Of a stretch of DNA of 64,000 nucleotides, positions 1 to 11,186 are shown piece after piece (within the stretch, counting starts at the first letter, position 1; each line of letters starts with the position of its first letter). The stretch is from Coptis chinensis (Eukaryota; Streptophyta; Magnoliopsida; Ranunculales; Ranunculaceae). The notes under the pieces were generated by a model. It did not search any database. It had not been told where the DNA came from and saw nothing but the letters and a program-made list of their open reading frames with translations. Where the stretch lies: assembly GCA_015680905.1 (NCBI GenBank), contig CM027378.1, positions 100,709,501 to 100,773,500 on the forward strand, written 5' to 3'. A program made the position numbers and the translations under genes.

Positions 1-2012
1 CGTGACGCTGAAATCTTTTTTGGCAGCTCCCTAGTAGTTGTATTGCCTTTTGACAATTCTGCAAGTTGAGCCTCAACCTCTGACAACTTGGAAGCTGTGT
101 GTGTACACATGATTCTTGAAGATTCGAGTTCATTTGTTTTCTTGGACACTTCTTCTTTGAGGGTCTTGTTCTCTTCTTCTATATCACATAAGCGCTCAAT
201 TAGATAGTTGACCTTCTTATTGGGGCTTCCAGGAGAATTCTCTTGTGGTGAGTCCTTCACCATTGAACCTCCCATTGGGGGAGTCAACCTGGTCCTCGTC
301 CCAGCTTGATTTCCCAGCATATCAACTTCGTTCTTCATTCTTGCTAAAGCAGCTGGTCCTGGCAATCGTTTCCGAACAAGGACCCGTAATCTCTGACATT
401 CTGTTTCTAACTTTGCAATCTTCTTCACGCTTTCAAGATGTTGTTTATGCGAAGCATCAGCTGAACGGCGATTGAATTCTCTCTCTTCATTTCGAATCTC
501 AAGCTCCTTCTCCAGCATGCGAAGCTCATAATTCATTGAGGCATTGTCTTTCTGCATTGAATCCAGTCTGGTCTTTAGTGCACTGAGATCAGCATCTGCC
601 TGAGAATTGCGTCCCCTCATATCTTCAATCAGTTTTTCCTTTATTTGAATGGTCGTACTCTGATGCGTATTCTCAGCCTCCAACTTAGAAAAGCGTCTAT
701 TTGTTTCTGTCAACTTCTGCTCTAAAACCTTTTGTACTTTTTCTTGTTCTCTTGAAGTCTTCATGACAGCATCATGAATTCTTTGCTCCTGCTCCTCACG
801 AACAAAGCGTAACTGCTGCATACATTCCTTTAGAGCAGCATCCAAATGAGATATCTGTTCTTCCGCAATCACTCTCTGCTGCAAAGCTTTGTCTAAATCT
901 TGCCTCAGAGACACTGCTTCTGCTTTTGTTTTCTCCCAACCTGAATAACATATCAAAGCAATGGAATCAGCTTATTTGAGAAAAAAGTTCCCACTTTTCT
1001 AAAAATTATAGGGTGAACTAGTGTTACCCCCTACTAGATGAGCCAATTAGGATTTGAAATTAGGGTCTCCCCCCTAAATACACACAAAAAAATTTCGGTC
1101 AACCCACTTTGACTTCTTTTTTGTGTGTATTTAGGGAGGAGACCCTAATTTCCCATCTAGTGGGGGGAAATCCTAATTGGCTCATCTAGTGGGGGGGTAA
1201 TACTAGTTAACCCAAAATTATATTTCAAACATTAGCACAGGAAACCATATAATCCAGTAAAGAAACTGACCTGCAAGAGCTTCTTTTTCCGCTTTTGCGT
1301 GTTGAGTTGCCAGATCATCTTTGGCTTTGCACTCTGAGAGTACATATGATAGCTTTTCATTTAGACTATCTACGGACTTTTGCAATTCGACTGCTCTATC
1401 AGCCCCATGAGTCTGTATTTAGTTAAACCAATATTAGTCTTACTCAGAAGATGCAGATGACTGGATAGTACTTAATTTTGATAACATCCAGCATTTGGGA
1501 TATAATGCGAAGCTATATACATATTTGCTCTAATCAGTAAGGCCTTCGGCTATTTAATATTTAATTTCTTTCCTATATGTGTCTGTTCCTTTGTGCCAAA
1601 AAACTGCACTCTTCTATTGATGTAGTGCACCTTTTGATTGCCTAACCTTTAACAAAAAGAGTTCTAACACAATATTACAAAGGAAGCTACAATCTAAGAT
1701 CATGCAATAGTTTGAACATCACTTCATGGAAACAACATTGAACAGTCAACTCATCTATATTAAGTATAGTGAAAACAATATACTGATGCAAATGATAGTG
1801 TTTCTTTGAGTAAAAGAAAAATGCTCCTCTTGTTTGACCAGTTATACTATGAGAAAATCCAACCCTAGAATGAAAGACAGATCCAAAACAAGCATTGGAG
1901 GCGAATCAGTTACCTCATCTCCATGGACCATCGATGGAACATTCACTTTGTCACTAGCAACAATTGTCTTCTCTGAAGATTTTTTCCGCCAAAGCCATGC
2001 CTTGTGGTCCAT
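1..2012 (-). CDS. FPP7-like: Filament-like plant protein (FPP7-like), 5' part of gene
   Basis: A long coiled-coil protein of the plant-specific filament-like family, whose members are associated with microtubules or the secondary cell wall; the exact role here is inferred. Three coding exons are seen on the minus strand: 1914-2012, 1271-1412 and 1-940, with GT-AG borders and matching phases. The start at 2012 gives MDHKAWLWRKKSSEK, the typical FPP N-terminus. Exon 3 contains the family hallmark VRKRLPGPAALARMKNEV (encoded around 330-390), preceded by KQHLESVKKIAKLE and by long Glu/Lys/Gln-rich heptad regions. About 393 residues are visible; family members are usually 600-1000 aa, so the 3' half lies beyond base 1. 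Intron 2 (941-1270) carries a MITE. An acceptor just upstream of the ATG (exon resumes at 2027) suggests a 5'-UTR intron. No frame break is seen. Confidence 0.93.
1011..1213. mobile_element. Mutator-like MITE in FPP intron 2
   Basis: A 203 bp foldback element. The left arm starts GGGTGAACTAGTGTTACC and the right arm is its near-complement ending GGTAATACTAGTTAACCC, so nearly the whole element pairs with itself. It is flanked by a perfect 9 bp target duplication AAAATTATA (1002-1010 and 1214-1222); 9 bp is the hallmark of Mutator-type transposition. It encodes nothing. A single related arm survives at 7605-7661. Confidence 0.85.
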
Positions 2013-3180
2013 GATTACCCTCTTCTACTGCATAAAAACATAGAAATTGAGTGAGAAAAATAACTACAATTATGGAAATGTTAAGTTACATTATATATAA
2101 TATATATAAGCCAGCATGGTTGTTGCGCTGGTGTATGGATAGGATCATATAATACATTCAATTATACAATATTACAATTAACCCTTTAATTGTGATTTGT
2201 GAGCCACTTGACCTTACAATGCCAGGAAATAAAATAATAATAAAACGTTGATGACAGGGAGGGAAGGGAGGTGAAGGGAGGGAGTTTTGGCGGTAACCGA
2301 GCCAATCGACAAAGAAGAGTAGAGGTGGCAAAACTGGAAATCAGAAAACCCAACCAAGTAGAGGAGAGGGGTTGATCGGTGGTGGTAACAGTCTGGTTTC
2401 AAGGCTGGAAAAAAACAAACCACTGATATCAATCTTGTGATTTTCTTTTTCTGAAGAAAACTGTATATAGAAATTCGAAAACAAAGACTAAACTCCCAAC
2501 TAATGAAACTAACCAAGAAACTAATTTCAACAAAAAACATCACTTGAATGTCTCAATATGGGTGTTCTCAGCTAGTGGCAGGCAGCTAGTGATGCCCATA
2601 TTCAACCTTAAACTGAAAGATTAAGTTGCACTACATACCTCTAAGACGAAAAACATGAGTGGCACTAGTATCTTATAAGTTGAGTCTAGAATAAACACAT
2701 GCAGTTATCTGTTTCTTCATGTCAAGAAACAGGTTATATACATATATATATTTCTTTTTTGAATCATATATAAAATAAATAAAAATCATGTATATCTCAT
2801 AGTTCTTACTTTAAGGTTAACAAACTAAAACACAATAACAACTCTGACCTTGTTTCTTATTAGTTCATGAGTTGAGGAAGAAGTGAATAACAGAGAGGTT
2901 GAGGAAACAGAGAAGAGAAATATGTGGAGAAAGTTGAGAGTGAATACTTTATGCACAGCTCATTAAAGAGAAGTGAGATAGTAAGAGAGACAAAGAATAA
3001 AAAGTCAAAAAGAAAAGAGAGGAAGGAACGTCATACACTACAAATGTGAAGTCAGTTAAGGTGGTGAGCAAACGGTCACAGACATTGAGAAAATAGAGGA
3101 GAAGAAAGTGTCGGCTAGTTATCTGCCATGAGAGAGAGACAGTAACGCTTGGGTGGTGAGAATTGACACTTGACACCAAG
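2013..3180 (-). promoter_or_regulatory. 5' UTR, 5'-UTR intron and promoter region of the FPP gene
   Basis: There is no credible coding sequence here. On the minus strand a splice acceptor (TTTTTATGCAG) lies 15 bases before the FPP ATG. A CT-rich stretch around 2855-2960 followed by AACAAG/GTCAGA looks like a 5'-UTR exon with its donor near 2850. That would make 2028 to about 2850 a leader intron. The transcription start is inferred to be near 2960-3000; no TATA box is convincing. Confidence 0.5.
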
Positions 3181-4580
3181 GTTTATTTGGCAGTAGGTTT
3201 GATGGCCAAAATGAAGCGGGAGCTCGAGTTTCTATATCAATTATTGGTCAGACCCATCTGGCCACTTCTGAAAAAATGGACACTGAAATTAAATGAGACG
3301 CGTATAATGTATAGTTTTGGTAGCTAAGTTTTACTGACATTTCCCATCTTGGGGCAACGGGCTAGGATTCCAACTCTTTCTATTTCCACGCCAGGCCATG
3401 GGGGTGTGTATTTCAGTGCAGCATTGAAGTATTACTGATTGTCATTCTAACTGAGTTAGTGTGGGAGGCCACTAGCTTCCCTTGAGGGTGGAAAACTAAA
3501 CATCACATTACCGCCATTACGGTATTACACAATTTGTTTTCTGCCCGTATGGATGATTTTACAAGAACGTCGAAGGTTTGTAAACGGACCACTTGTTTCA
3601 CTGCCGCTTACAAGTTACACATTGTTGATGTAAATGAGGAGCAGCTCTTGCCTTGTCCGTGGACCACATGGTCCATAAAATCATTGGGCCACCGCGTTTT
3701 CCCCATTGCAATTTCAGAATCCCTTCTTAAATCGTAGTACCTTACATTTCATGTCAATGTCAAAAGCATTCAGCTTGATACCTCATACATTCGTGGCGCG
3801 GGGGGTAAAGAAGGCGCGTTTCATATCACAGTCTAAATTGTTACTATGACAAAAGAGGGGTTAGTTGGAAAAGAAAATGAGGTCGCACTAGAAAAGAACT
3901 ACTTTAGATGGGGACCCAGGAAACGAGATGCTTTTTAAATGTGGAAAAGGACTTCAACCCTTTGGTATCCTCTCATTTTCTATAATGACATTTTAATTAG
4001 ATTAAACGCTAATCACACGCTTATTTCTCAAATCTGACCAACCAAAGGCACTATGCCATTATGTATCTGAATCCTATTCATTAGATATAATCATATAAAC
4101 CATAACCATACGCTTAACCATTGGAGATAAGAATATAAACACTAGTCATAGGTGCACGCTCAATGAGCGTGTAACTTAGAATGTGCCCATGCTATGTCTA
4201 TTGTATACATTTTTTTTGTTTTTTCATTTTCTTTTATTTTCTAAAATTATTAAGATTTTGAAAATATGTATGTACTTAACATTTTTTAGTTGCCGTCTTA
4301 AAAAATTCTAACTGTTTGATTCATCTCTATTACCCAGTGAATTGGAAAAGCAGCAGGTGCCAGCTAGTTGTTTAGTGGGTAAAACAACTAGCTAGCTAGC
4401 AAGTAAACCAATAATAATTTTGCTTCAAGAGTTGTGAATCAATCCAAGTTCCATGCATTTTTGTTGATTACTTCATGCGTGTCTTGTTTCTAAGATTTAG
4501 TTGTATCACATGGATTTCACTAGTAAAAACTTACACCGAGCAAGCTCATCCATAACCACCACACTAAACAAATTAGTTTC
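3181..4580. other. Intergenic, no gene seen
   Basis: AT-rich spacer between the FPP promoter and the Cys-rich peptide gene. It holds only short palindromes (for example CGCTCAATGAGCG near 4160 and CTAGTTGTTTAGTGGG...AACAACTAG near 4363-4395). Its open frames are short and resemble nothing I recognise. Confidence 0.5.
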
Positions 4581-4666
4581 CCTGACTATTTAACCATTAA
4601 TAAAACATTTACATGCGCAAAAGAAATATAAAGAAACTAAAGAACAAAATAATTTTAATTGAAAAT

Positions 4667-5125
4667 ATGATGAAGATCCAGATTCACTGTTGTTTCTTAG
4701 CTATGCTATTGCTAGTAAATATAGTCACTGGTGAGGCTAGTTCTGTCTCTGTGGCAGCAGCTAATCCCAGGAAAGGTATTTCGGCAAGTCTGCGAAAGGG
4801 GATGAGTGGATTTTTTGCCAAGACTAGAGGTGGTACTTGGATTCCAACTGTTTTAATGGGTAAGATAGTCCGGCGCTACAGCCCCACCATGACCACCAAC
4901 ACCAACATAGATGGAGTTACACATGCTGGTGCTAAAGAACATGACAAAGAAAAGATATCTCACAAGGGAAGGAATTTCAAAGTTTGCATGACTCGGAATA
5001 ACTGCTACAAAAAGAAGCTGGTATGCCCCAAGAGGTGCAAGAGAGGGCGTCCAAATCGTCTCATATCTGCTCACTTCCCCGGACAATGTGTCTTGAACTG
5101 CAATAAGTGCATTGCACACTGCTGA
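4667..5125 (+). CDS. Small secreted Cys-rich protein, root-cap/LEA-related Cys cluster
   Basis: A single-exon gene for a 152 aa secreted protein. The ATG at 4667 (MMKIQIHCC...) gives a clean signal peptide (hydrophobic FLAMLLLVNIV, cleavage likely near EASS). An in-frame ATG at 4613 would add 18 charged residues before the signal and is less likely. A basic linker follows, then eight cysteines at the C-terminus with spacing C-x5-C-x6-C-x3-C-x16-C-x3-C-x2-C-x3-C. The stretch NNCYKKKLVCP followed by CVLNCNKC resembles the Cys cluster that precedes the Root_cap domain in LEA-related secreted plant proteins. The Root_cap domain itself is absent and the frame stops right after the cluster. It is either a stand-alone short member or a truncated paralogue. 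CTATTTAACC near 4586 could be the TATA element. Expression and function are not known from the sequence. Confidence 0.6.
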   Translation: MMKIQIHCCFLAMLLLVNIVTGEASSVSVAAANPRKGISASLRKGMSGFFAKTRGGTWIPTVLMGKIVRRYSPTMTTNTNIDGVTHAGAKEHDKEKISHKGRNFKVCMTRNNCYKKKLVCPKRCKRGRPNRLISAHFPGQCVLNCNKCIAHC

Positions 5126-5259
5126 AACTAATCAACTTTATCCAGGCCGGGTTCTAATCTTTTATTTATGCTTCTTGTGGTTTGTTTTTTGATCCCAGCG
5201 TTTGTCCAAGGCCTGCAAGTGGACTGTAGAGCCAACCACCTGTCCATCATAACTAAACC

Positions 5260-6215
5260 CATGTTGTATAACCAAAAAATTTATTTAAAATAGAAATCTT
5301 ATGTTACCTTATATCAAAATAAAAAAATTTCCTCTTCATCTTTCCAAAGGATTCTCATCCAGTTAGTTTAACACAACAGATTCATAAAGTTCGTCCATTC
5401 ATGTTAAAAATCAAACCTTGATTCAGGTTTGGTAATTGTGATATTGATATCATATATATATTTTTACTAAATTAAAATTTGATAGTGTTTATATTGAACA
5501 ACTTTGTTTCCTCTGGAAAAAAATTAATGGGAGCTTGCTATGTAGTTGGATGCATCTTTTTTCATTTTATATTTTATAGAGATAAAAAGAAGTCAAGATT
5601 TTCGATGGTTTTGGCTATCTGTGGGCCATTTTTCGAAGTGTTGCGTTTGGCTCTAGAGTTTGCTAGTAAGAATTTTTTCATTCAATAGTCGCTGTAAAAA
5701 ATCTAACTCCTTCTTGTGTTTGTGGGTTGATAGGTTTGTGTTTGGTGCGTTTACTGTTGGGAACTTAGAATTCTTAGAATTCCTAATTTACATGTTGTAT
5801 GCCAAAAAATATAAAATAAAATAGAACTCCTATGTTATCTTACTAATTAAAAAATCTCCTCTTAGCTTTCTAAAGGTCTCATCCAGGTATTTAACACAAC
5901 TCTTTCTAAAGTCTCGTCCAGGTTATGTTAATTAACGGACCCATGGCATCTCCAGCAACCTGTTCGTGCGCACTATGATACTGATTGATATGATATATTG
6001 ATATACATATTCTAAAGTATATTAATGGAAATGCCATGTAGTTGGATGCATATATCGTTTTATAGAAACTGTACAAGTAGCACATTATGAATCAGTGTGT
6101 GGGGCTGTGGGCCATTTCTTCGAAGTGTTGCGTTAGTGAAGCAAGTTTGCTACTAAGAAATTTTCATTCAGTAGTCACTGTAACAAATTTCTAACTATTA
6201 AACACTGGTTGGCTG
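5260..6215. repeat. Degenerate tandem duplication, unit about 520 bp
   Basis: Two diverged copies (about 5260-5720 and 5790-6215) share ordered blocks: CTTTCCAAAGG/CTTTCTAAAGG with 'tcatccag..ttaacacaac', then 'atgtagttggatgcat', then 'gggccatttttcgaagtgttgcgt', then 'attcagtagtcactgtaa'. Neither copy is coding. Confidence 0.6.
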
Positions 6216-7445
6216 TATTGCAGATTAGGTATTTCTTGTTATGAGTGTGCGATCCATCATACAATGGCAATAGCACCTTTGCTTTTTCATTTGAGTGCTT
6301 GGTTTCTTTAGACCTTCTTTTGGGGGTTCTGAAGTGGTGATTAATAAGTTGACTGATACGGTCCCTTCCTCTTATTCTAAGTTTGTTGGGTGGAGGCCAA
6401 CTAATAATAATAATTGATTAATTGCCCCCCTCTCCTTTTGGCTTTATTCGTCATGATTTTTATATCTTCTTCTTAACGTCAACTAATTTAGTATGGAATG
6501 CTCGGCTACTTTTGTCTTGGATTAAACTAGCCAACAACTTTCATATTCTTCCTGGTCCCCGTGGCTCTAAGAGAATTAATTAAGAAATATATAAAAGTTT
6601 AAAAGTTTTTTTCTTTCAAATATATAGAGTTTAAACTTTTTTTCTTTCAAATATATAGAGTTAATGTAGACCACACCGATTACATTGAAGGACCCTAGTA
6701 CGAACCTAGCTAGTCCGGAAACTCTCACCAATGCGCCATTTTGAATAGACCAAACTGCCTCCACTTTGTCCATAAAGACTTGTTTTCGCTCATCGGTCCA
6801 CCAATCGTAACAACACTCTATCTTTAGCCCGAAAGCTCACCTGGCCTAAAAACCTATCACATAATTACAAATAAAAAATAAAAAAATCACAACCAATACT
6901 TAGTAGAATTCGAACTTGCAACATCTCCCATGAAAAGAGGGATACACACCTAATTGAACTAGAAACTCTTGTGTATCCAGTTTAAAAATTGCACTAGTGA
7001 AACCTGATCTAGCTAAAATGTCAATTATATTGTATCTAATTGGACATACTTCGATTGAGTCGTTTCTTCTTCTTAGCGAATGCTCTAGTGCTCTACAAGG
7101 TGCAAATGATGGGGTATAACTTGTAACTTCTATGTTCATTTTTCAAACTCTTTACCAATTACCATGTATGTACTCATCATGTTGTCACCCAAAATAAAAA
7201 TCTTGATTCCACTCTTTGCGTTATGTGGCCATTTTTTTTCATAATAATATAAAGCAATTTAGAAACGTACAAGGTGCACATATCCATCAATTAGATCCAA
7301 GGTGAGTTAATACAACTACTTAAGTATGAAGTTGCTTATGGCAAAAGTATTTTTCCTAGCGAAGACTTGATTACCTCTTTTAGGGAAAAGGAAGGATAAT
7401 CTAAAATTATTATTAAGTAATATAATATGAATAGTTGTGTAACAC
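6216..7445. other. Intergenic, no gene seen
   Basis: AT-rich DNA without a credible gene. It contains a short local duplication at 6599-6664, where the block 'ttctttcaaatatatagag' occurs twice in a row. Confidence 0.5.
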
Positions 7446-7604
7446 GCTAAAAGCAAGTCCAATGGGATTGCTAGAAGACTCTTAAATTTGGCTGGTGTGA
7501 TATATTTCGATAAATTTGTGACCTCATTGTTTTCAAAAAGAAAATATTCAATTTTAATTAGGTGGGGCATTTATGTCATTTTCAGTTATTATAGCAACTA
7601 CTAA

Positions 7605-7661
7605 AAAAAGTGGGGGGGAATCCTAATTGGATCTATGGAGGGTGGTAACACTAGTTCACCC
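7605..7661. repeat. Solo arm of the Mutator-like MITE family
   Basis: This stretch (GGGGGGAATCCTAATTGG ... GGTAACACTAGTTCACCC) matches the right arm of the complete MITE at 1011-1213. No partner arm is found nearby, so it is a truncated copy. Confidence 0.6.
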
Positions 7662-7854
7662 TAGAATTTATGTTGTTTGTGACATAGATTTCCAATTAAC
7701 TTTGCAAACTAGAGGGATGGTAGAAATTGTGCCCTCCATATCAATTTAGCATGTCAAATTTAAAACCCCACTAGAATAGTTTTAAGTTTTCAATGAGGCA
7801 AATTTAACTTGCCATGTTAAAAGAGCTAAAAAACTTAGGGTAAAAGGGTATTTT

Positions 7855-8008
7855 TATAGTACGTCACACTATATTAGTGTGCTTTTGAGTTTAGTCACAC
7901 AAAGTTTAAAATTTTGATTTTAGTCACACTCCATCAACAAGTCTGTCTCAATCTGTTTGTCAACGTATTTGACTAAGTTTGACCGTTTGACCTGTGATAT
8001 ATATATAC

Positions 8009-8073
<65 letters not shown>

Positions 8074-8475
8074 CATGGGGAGGGATAGAGGCACATTCAT
8101 TATGTGCACATTATAGCCACATTTTCGACATATAAATTAATTAAGGCCTAGTTTTTTGTGGAGATGATTTCCCTATCATGAAGATTATTCTCACAAAAAA
8201 TCATAATATTTGGATATGTCTAACCATGTAAAAATTAGTGTTCATTTGTATTTATTTTTAAACTTTTCATCTAACGGTCTAAAAATTTTTGTGAGTATGT
8301 TTTAATGTTAGACTTCTTTGAATAAGTTGAATTTTGACGTACGGTCAAACCTAGTCAAATACGTTGACTAACAAATTGAGATAGACTTGTTGACATTGTG
8401 TGACTAAAATCAAAATTTTAAACTTTGTGTGACTAAACTCAAAAACGTATTAATATATAGTGACGTACTACAAAA
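7855..8475. mobile_element. Long-TIR foldback element with an (AT)n core
   Basis: The left arm (from about 7857, AGTACGTCACACTATAT) and right arm (to about 8470, ATATAGTGACGTACTAC) are inverted copies over roughly 150 bp, including GAGTTTAGTCACACAAAG and GTCAACGTATTTGACTA. The middle holds an (AT)n microsatellite at about 8010-8066 and unrelated AT-rich DNA. No open frame. A clear target duplication was not found, so the superfamily is open. Confidence 0.7.
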
Positions 8476-8544
8476 AACTCAAAAACTTATGTGACACCTT
8501 TTTAGCAACTCCTCATTGGACATTTGGACTTGGTCCTAACACTT

Positions 8545-8755
8545 TCCTTTTAGAACAAGTCCAATGGGAAGAGTTCTATATGGGACTGCTATAGTACTGC
8601 CACATAAAATTTGTAGATTTTTACTAAGTATTGGTTATATCACACTAGCCAAATTTAAGACCCTTCTAGTAGTCCCATTGGAATGGTTATTTGGTTTTTG
8701 GGGTGTTATATGACTTTTAACAGCTCATATAGCGTTCATTGGACTTGCTATTAGG
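8545..8755. mobile_element. Short TIR MITE (AAGTCCAATGGG family)
   Basis: The element begins near ACAAGTCCAATGGGAAG and ends near TTCATTGGACTTGCTATTA, with internal inverted blocks (GGGACTGCTATAG / AGTAGTCCCATTGG). A diverged partial relative starts at 7449 (AGCAAGTCCAATGGGATTGC). The TTA at both ends would fit a 3 bp Harbinger-type target site, but I am not certain of the borders. Confidence 0.5.
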
Positions 8756-9590
8756 AATAGAGAAAGGATGTTTGTTTAGTGGGATGAAATTTGCAAAGTT
8801 TTCCAAGCTGATAACTACGAACATTTCCATCTTCAGCCCATACCAATATATCAAATTATTAATGGCCATTTACGCTACTGAAATCTTACATGTTACAGTT
8901 AACATTGGATTCTTCCTCGAATAGCTTCAGATAATTACTTTATTTGGCATTGGATTCAAGTCTTTATGTCATGTTGCAGAACCACGAAGTCCCCACTTGT
9001 CTTTGTCACATCGGCGAAAGAAAGATTGTATTTGTATGTAACTCACATCAGTACTGTGTCCCCCATTTTACCTTTTCAAATGTCATTTTTTCCTCTTACT
9101 GGGGTAAAACTTTATCATTTGGAATCTCAGACCACATGTAAAAGTTCTGCTTTTCCAGACCGACAATTTGGTTACTTAATAGAAGTAGAGGATTACGGTT
9201 GAATTTTTGAGTTAGACTGTTCACCTAGACTTAATTTTGCTCTGTGTTGTCAACTTCATTCAAATATCTACATTTTGCGTTATTTATTCAATTTTAGAAT
9301 GGTTTATAGAAAATCTTTTAATGAGACCAAAAATATAAACAGGTCTGGCATAGACGCATAGTGACTCCTGACTCCTGAGCAATGTAATGAGAATTTCATG
9401 CAAATGGCGATTTTACTGTGAAAAAGGTCTAATTATCGAAAAAAACAAAAAACTGTGAAAAAGGTCTTAGACTTGAAGTCCAATGGGCTATAAGCTTAAT
9501 ACGAAAATCGGGCCCCATCCGAAAATCAAGCCCACATCTACAGAATTCTAGGCCCACATCTAGCCTGTTTCCAAGCCCAATTCGGACAAA
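8756..9590. other. Intergenic, no gene seen
   Basis: Two overlapping plus-strand open frames around 8944-9202 have no recognisable domain and no supporting gene structure. I see nothing else. Confidence 0.45.
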
Positions 9591-9599
9591 TCTGATCTA

Positions 9600-9690
9600 G
9601 GCTGACTCAGGGCACCCATGGATTCAGAAAACAAACGAATCTCCAAATCAACACTCCCGTCTTCCAGCAGGAGGTCACTTTCCCATCACC
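9600..9690 (-). pseudogene. Relic of a third BAHD acyltransferase (C-terminal end)
   Basis: On the minus strand this piece reads DGKVTS, then after a small gap and frameshift SVDLEIRLFSESMGAL. That is the C-terminal strand of the BAHD fold and matches DGKVSS...SVDLEICLFSDTMNAL of the intact gene at 9831-11186. The remainder of this copy is gone. It shows the BAHD locus once held at least three tandem copies. Confidence 0.75.
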
Positions 9691-9830
9691 TACTTGTATA
9701 ATTTTTGCAACCCTTCATCTGTGTTGAGATTCTACCACTGGATCATTGCGGAATTGAAAAACATTTTAATAAGCGTATTTGGCACTTTGGTTGGTTTGGT
9801 AGCTGATATATATGGAGTCCATGCAACAAT

Positions 9831-11186
9831 TTATCCAGTAGGACAAGGAGTGACTGCATTCATGAATTCTTCATCCAATTCAAGAGCATTCATGGTATCC
9901 GAAAATAAACAAATCTCTAAATCCACACTACCCCCTCCTTCACGGCCTGGGTACGAGCTCACCTTTCCATCATATTTGTTACCATGCCCGCATCGAACCG
10001 CTATGGGCTTACCCCATCCAAAGTCATTGGTATACACATTGAACCTGGGTGAGCTCCCAAAGGACACACTAAAAGGATTAACAGAAGCTCCGAATTGGAA
10101 AATATGTGGAGTCTTGGTCAATGCTTCTATAATTGCACGCACCTTGACCTTATCATGATCAACTACTGCCCTGTGCAACAGCATTGCAGACCATCCTAGA
10201 TTGTTGCTCAACAGTTCCCCTGCTGTAGGGGTCAGATGTAGTGCAAGAATGCAATTTCCGAAGTAGTTCTCAGATAATGGCGGATCCAATCTCGATCTAT
10301 CATTAGTTGCCACCCAGCAAGTTGTTTTTTGATCAGCCAATAGACCTCGTGCGCGAGTCACTGATCTCCACACTAGCCCAGCCAAAGCTTGGAAGGAAGA
10401 AACTTTGGTCGTATTTGATTCTGCATTCGCTTTTGCTTTCAGTTGAGCCATTGATTGAGATGAGAAATGGAACATTCTCTCCTTAAATGGTGCTGCTACA
10501 TATCTTTCAATAAATTCATTGTGATGAGTGTAAGGCAGATTAATAATTTGATTTTGATTATTGACAAACCAGCGTTTAGTAATGGGAGGACATGAGATGC
10601 ACGGGATGTTATGTCCCGTTGTTCTAGAGACTTCAGACCACGTATTCAAGAAATTCCAGAACGAAATACCATCACCTACAGCATGGTTAAAAGAGCACCC
10701 TATGAATATACCATCAATAAGTTCTGTGACTTGCACAGCAAATAGAGGCAAATCGTGACCATCATAATTGATTGGCCGGCCCAATGCGAACAACAATTCA
10801 ACAAATGGCGGTACGTCAATGGGCAATAAAATATCGGATGTGGTTAGGTCGGCCTCAGCATGAGCAAATTCAGCTCCTGGACCATCTTTGCAATCAATAT
10901 ACACATAATAAGAGGGCGGGTCTAAATTCTTTTTGGTCACAAGGCGGCCAGACAATGGGAAGAAGTGGGTGAGTGTAAAAGAAAGGGAGTGCTTAAGTTG
11001 ATCAATGATGGTTTTTATAGAGATGTCTCGGGGTTTGGTGAATAAAAGACCCCTTTGAATGTAGTCTGTAGAGAGCACTGAAAGATCCCATGGTGTCAAG
11101 TAGCATGGTTGCTCTGATTCCTCTAGCATATGCTGTGGTTTGATTCTGCACTTGGAGATGTGACAAATTTTTGTTTCTTGACTCAT
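9831..11186 (-). CDS. BAHD acyltransferase (HXXXD family), copy 1
   Basis: An intact 451 aa single-exon acyl-CoA-dependent acyltransferase of the BAHD family, expected in the cytosol, transferring an acyl group from CoA to an alcohol or amine. The catalytic HXXXD motif is HAVGD (residues 168-172, in SFNHAVGDGISFW) and the structural DFGWG motif is complete at 388-392. The N-terminal CYLTPWDL...YIQRGLLF and the overall sequence place it with the uncharacterised At3g50280-like acetyltransferase group rather than with named shikimate or anthocyanin acyltransferases; the substrate is unknown. Length is typical (430-460). It is paralogous to the gene at 18030-19376 and divergent from the ligase gene at 11532. 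TATAAA at 11240-11245 (minus strand) lies about 55 bases before the ATG. Confidence 0.95.
   Translation of the reverse strand: MSQETKICHISKCRIKPQHMLEESEQPCYLTPWDLSVLSTDYIQRGLLFTKPRDISIKTIIDQLKHSLSFTLTHFFPLSGRLVTKKNLDPPSYYVYIDCKDGPGAEFAHAEADLTTSDILLPIDVPPFVELLFALGRPINYDGHDLPLFAVQVTELIDGIFIGCSFNHAVGDGISFWNFLNTWSEVSRTTGHNIPCISCPPITKRWFVNNQNQIINLPYTHHNEFIERYVAAPFKERMFHFSSQSMAQLKAKANAESNTTKVSSFQALAGLVWRSVTRARGLLADQKTTCWVATNDRSRLDPPLSENYFGNCILALHLTPTAGELLSNNLGWSAMLLHRAVVDHDKVKVRAIIEALTKTPHIFQFGASVNPFSVSFGSSPRFNVYTNDFGWGKPIAVRCGHGNKYDGKVSSYPGREGGGSVDLEICLFSDTMNALELDEEFMNAVTPCPTG

Noticed and set aside
245-475. 76-codon plus-strand open frame
   Set aside because: It lies entirely antisense to the well-supported FPP exon 3 and has no domain.
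9694-10158. 154-codon plus-strand open frame
   Set aside because: Antisense shadow of the 3' end of BAHD copy 1.
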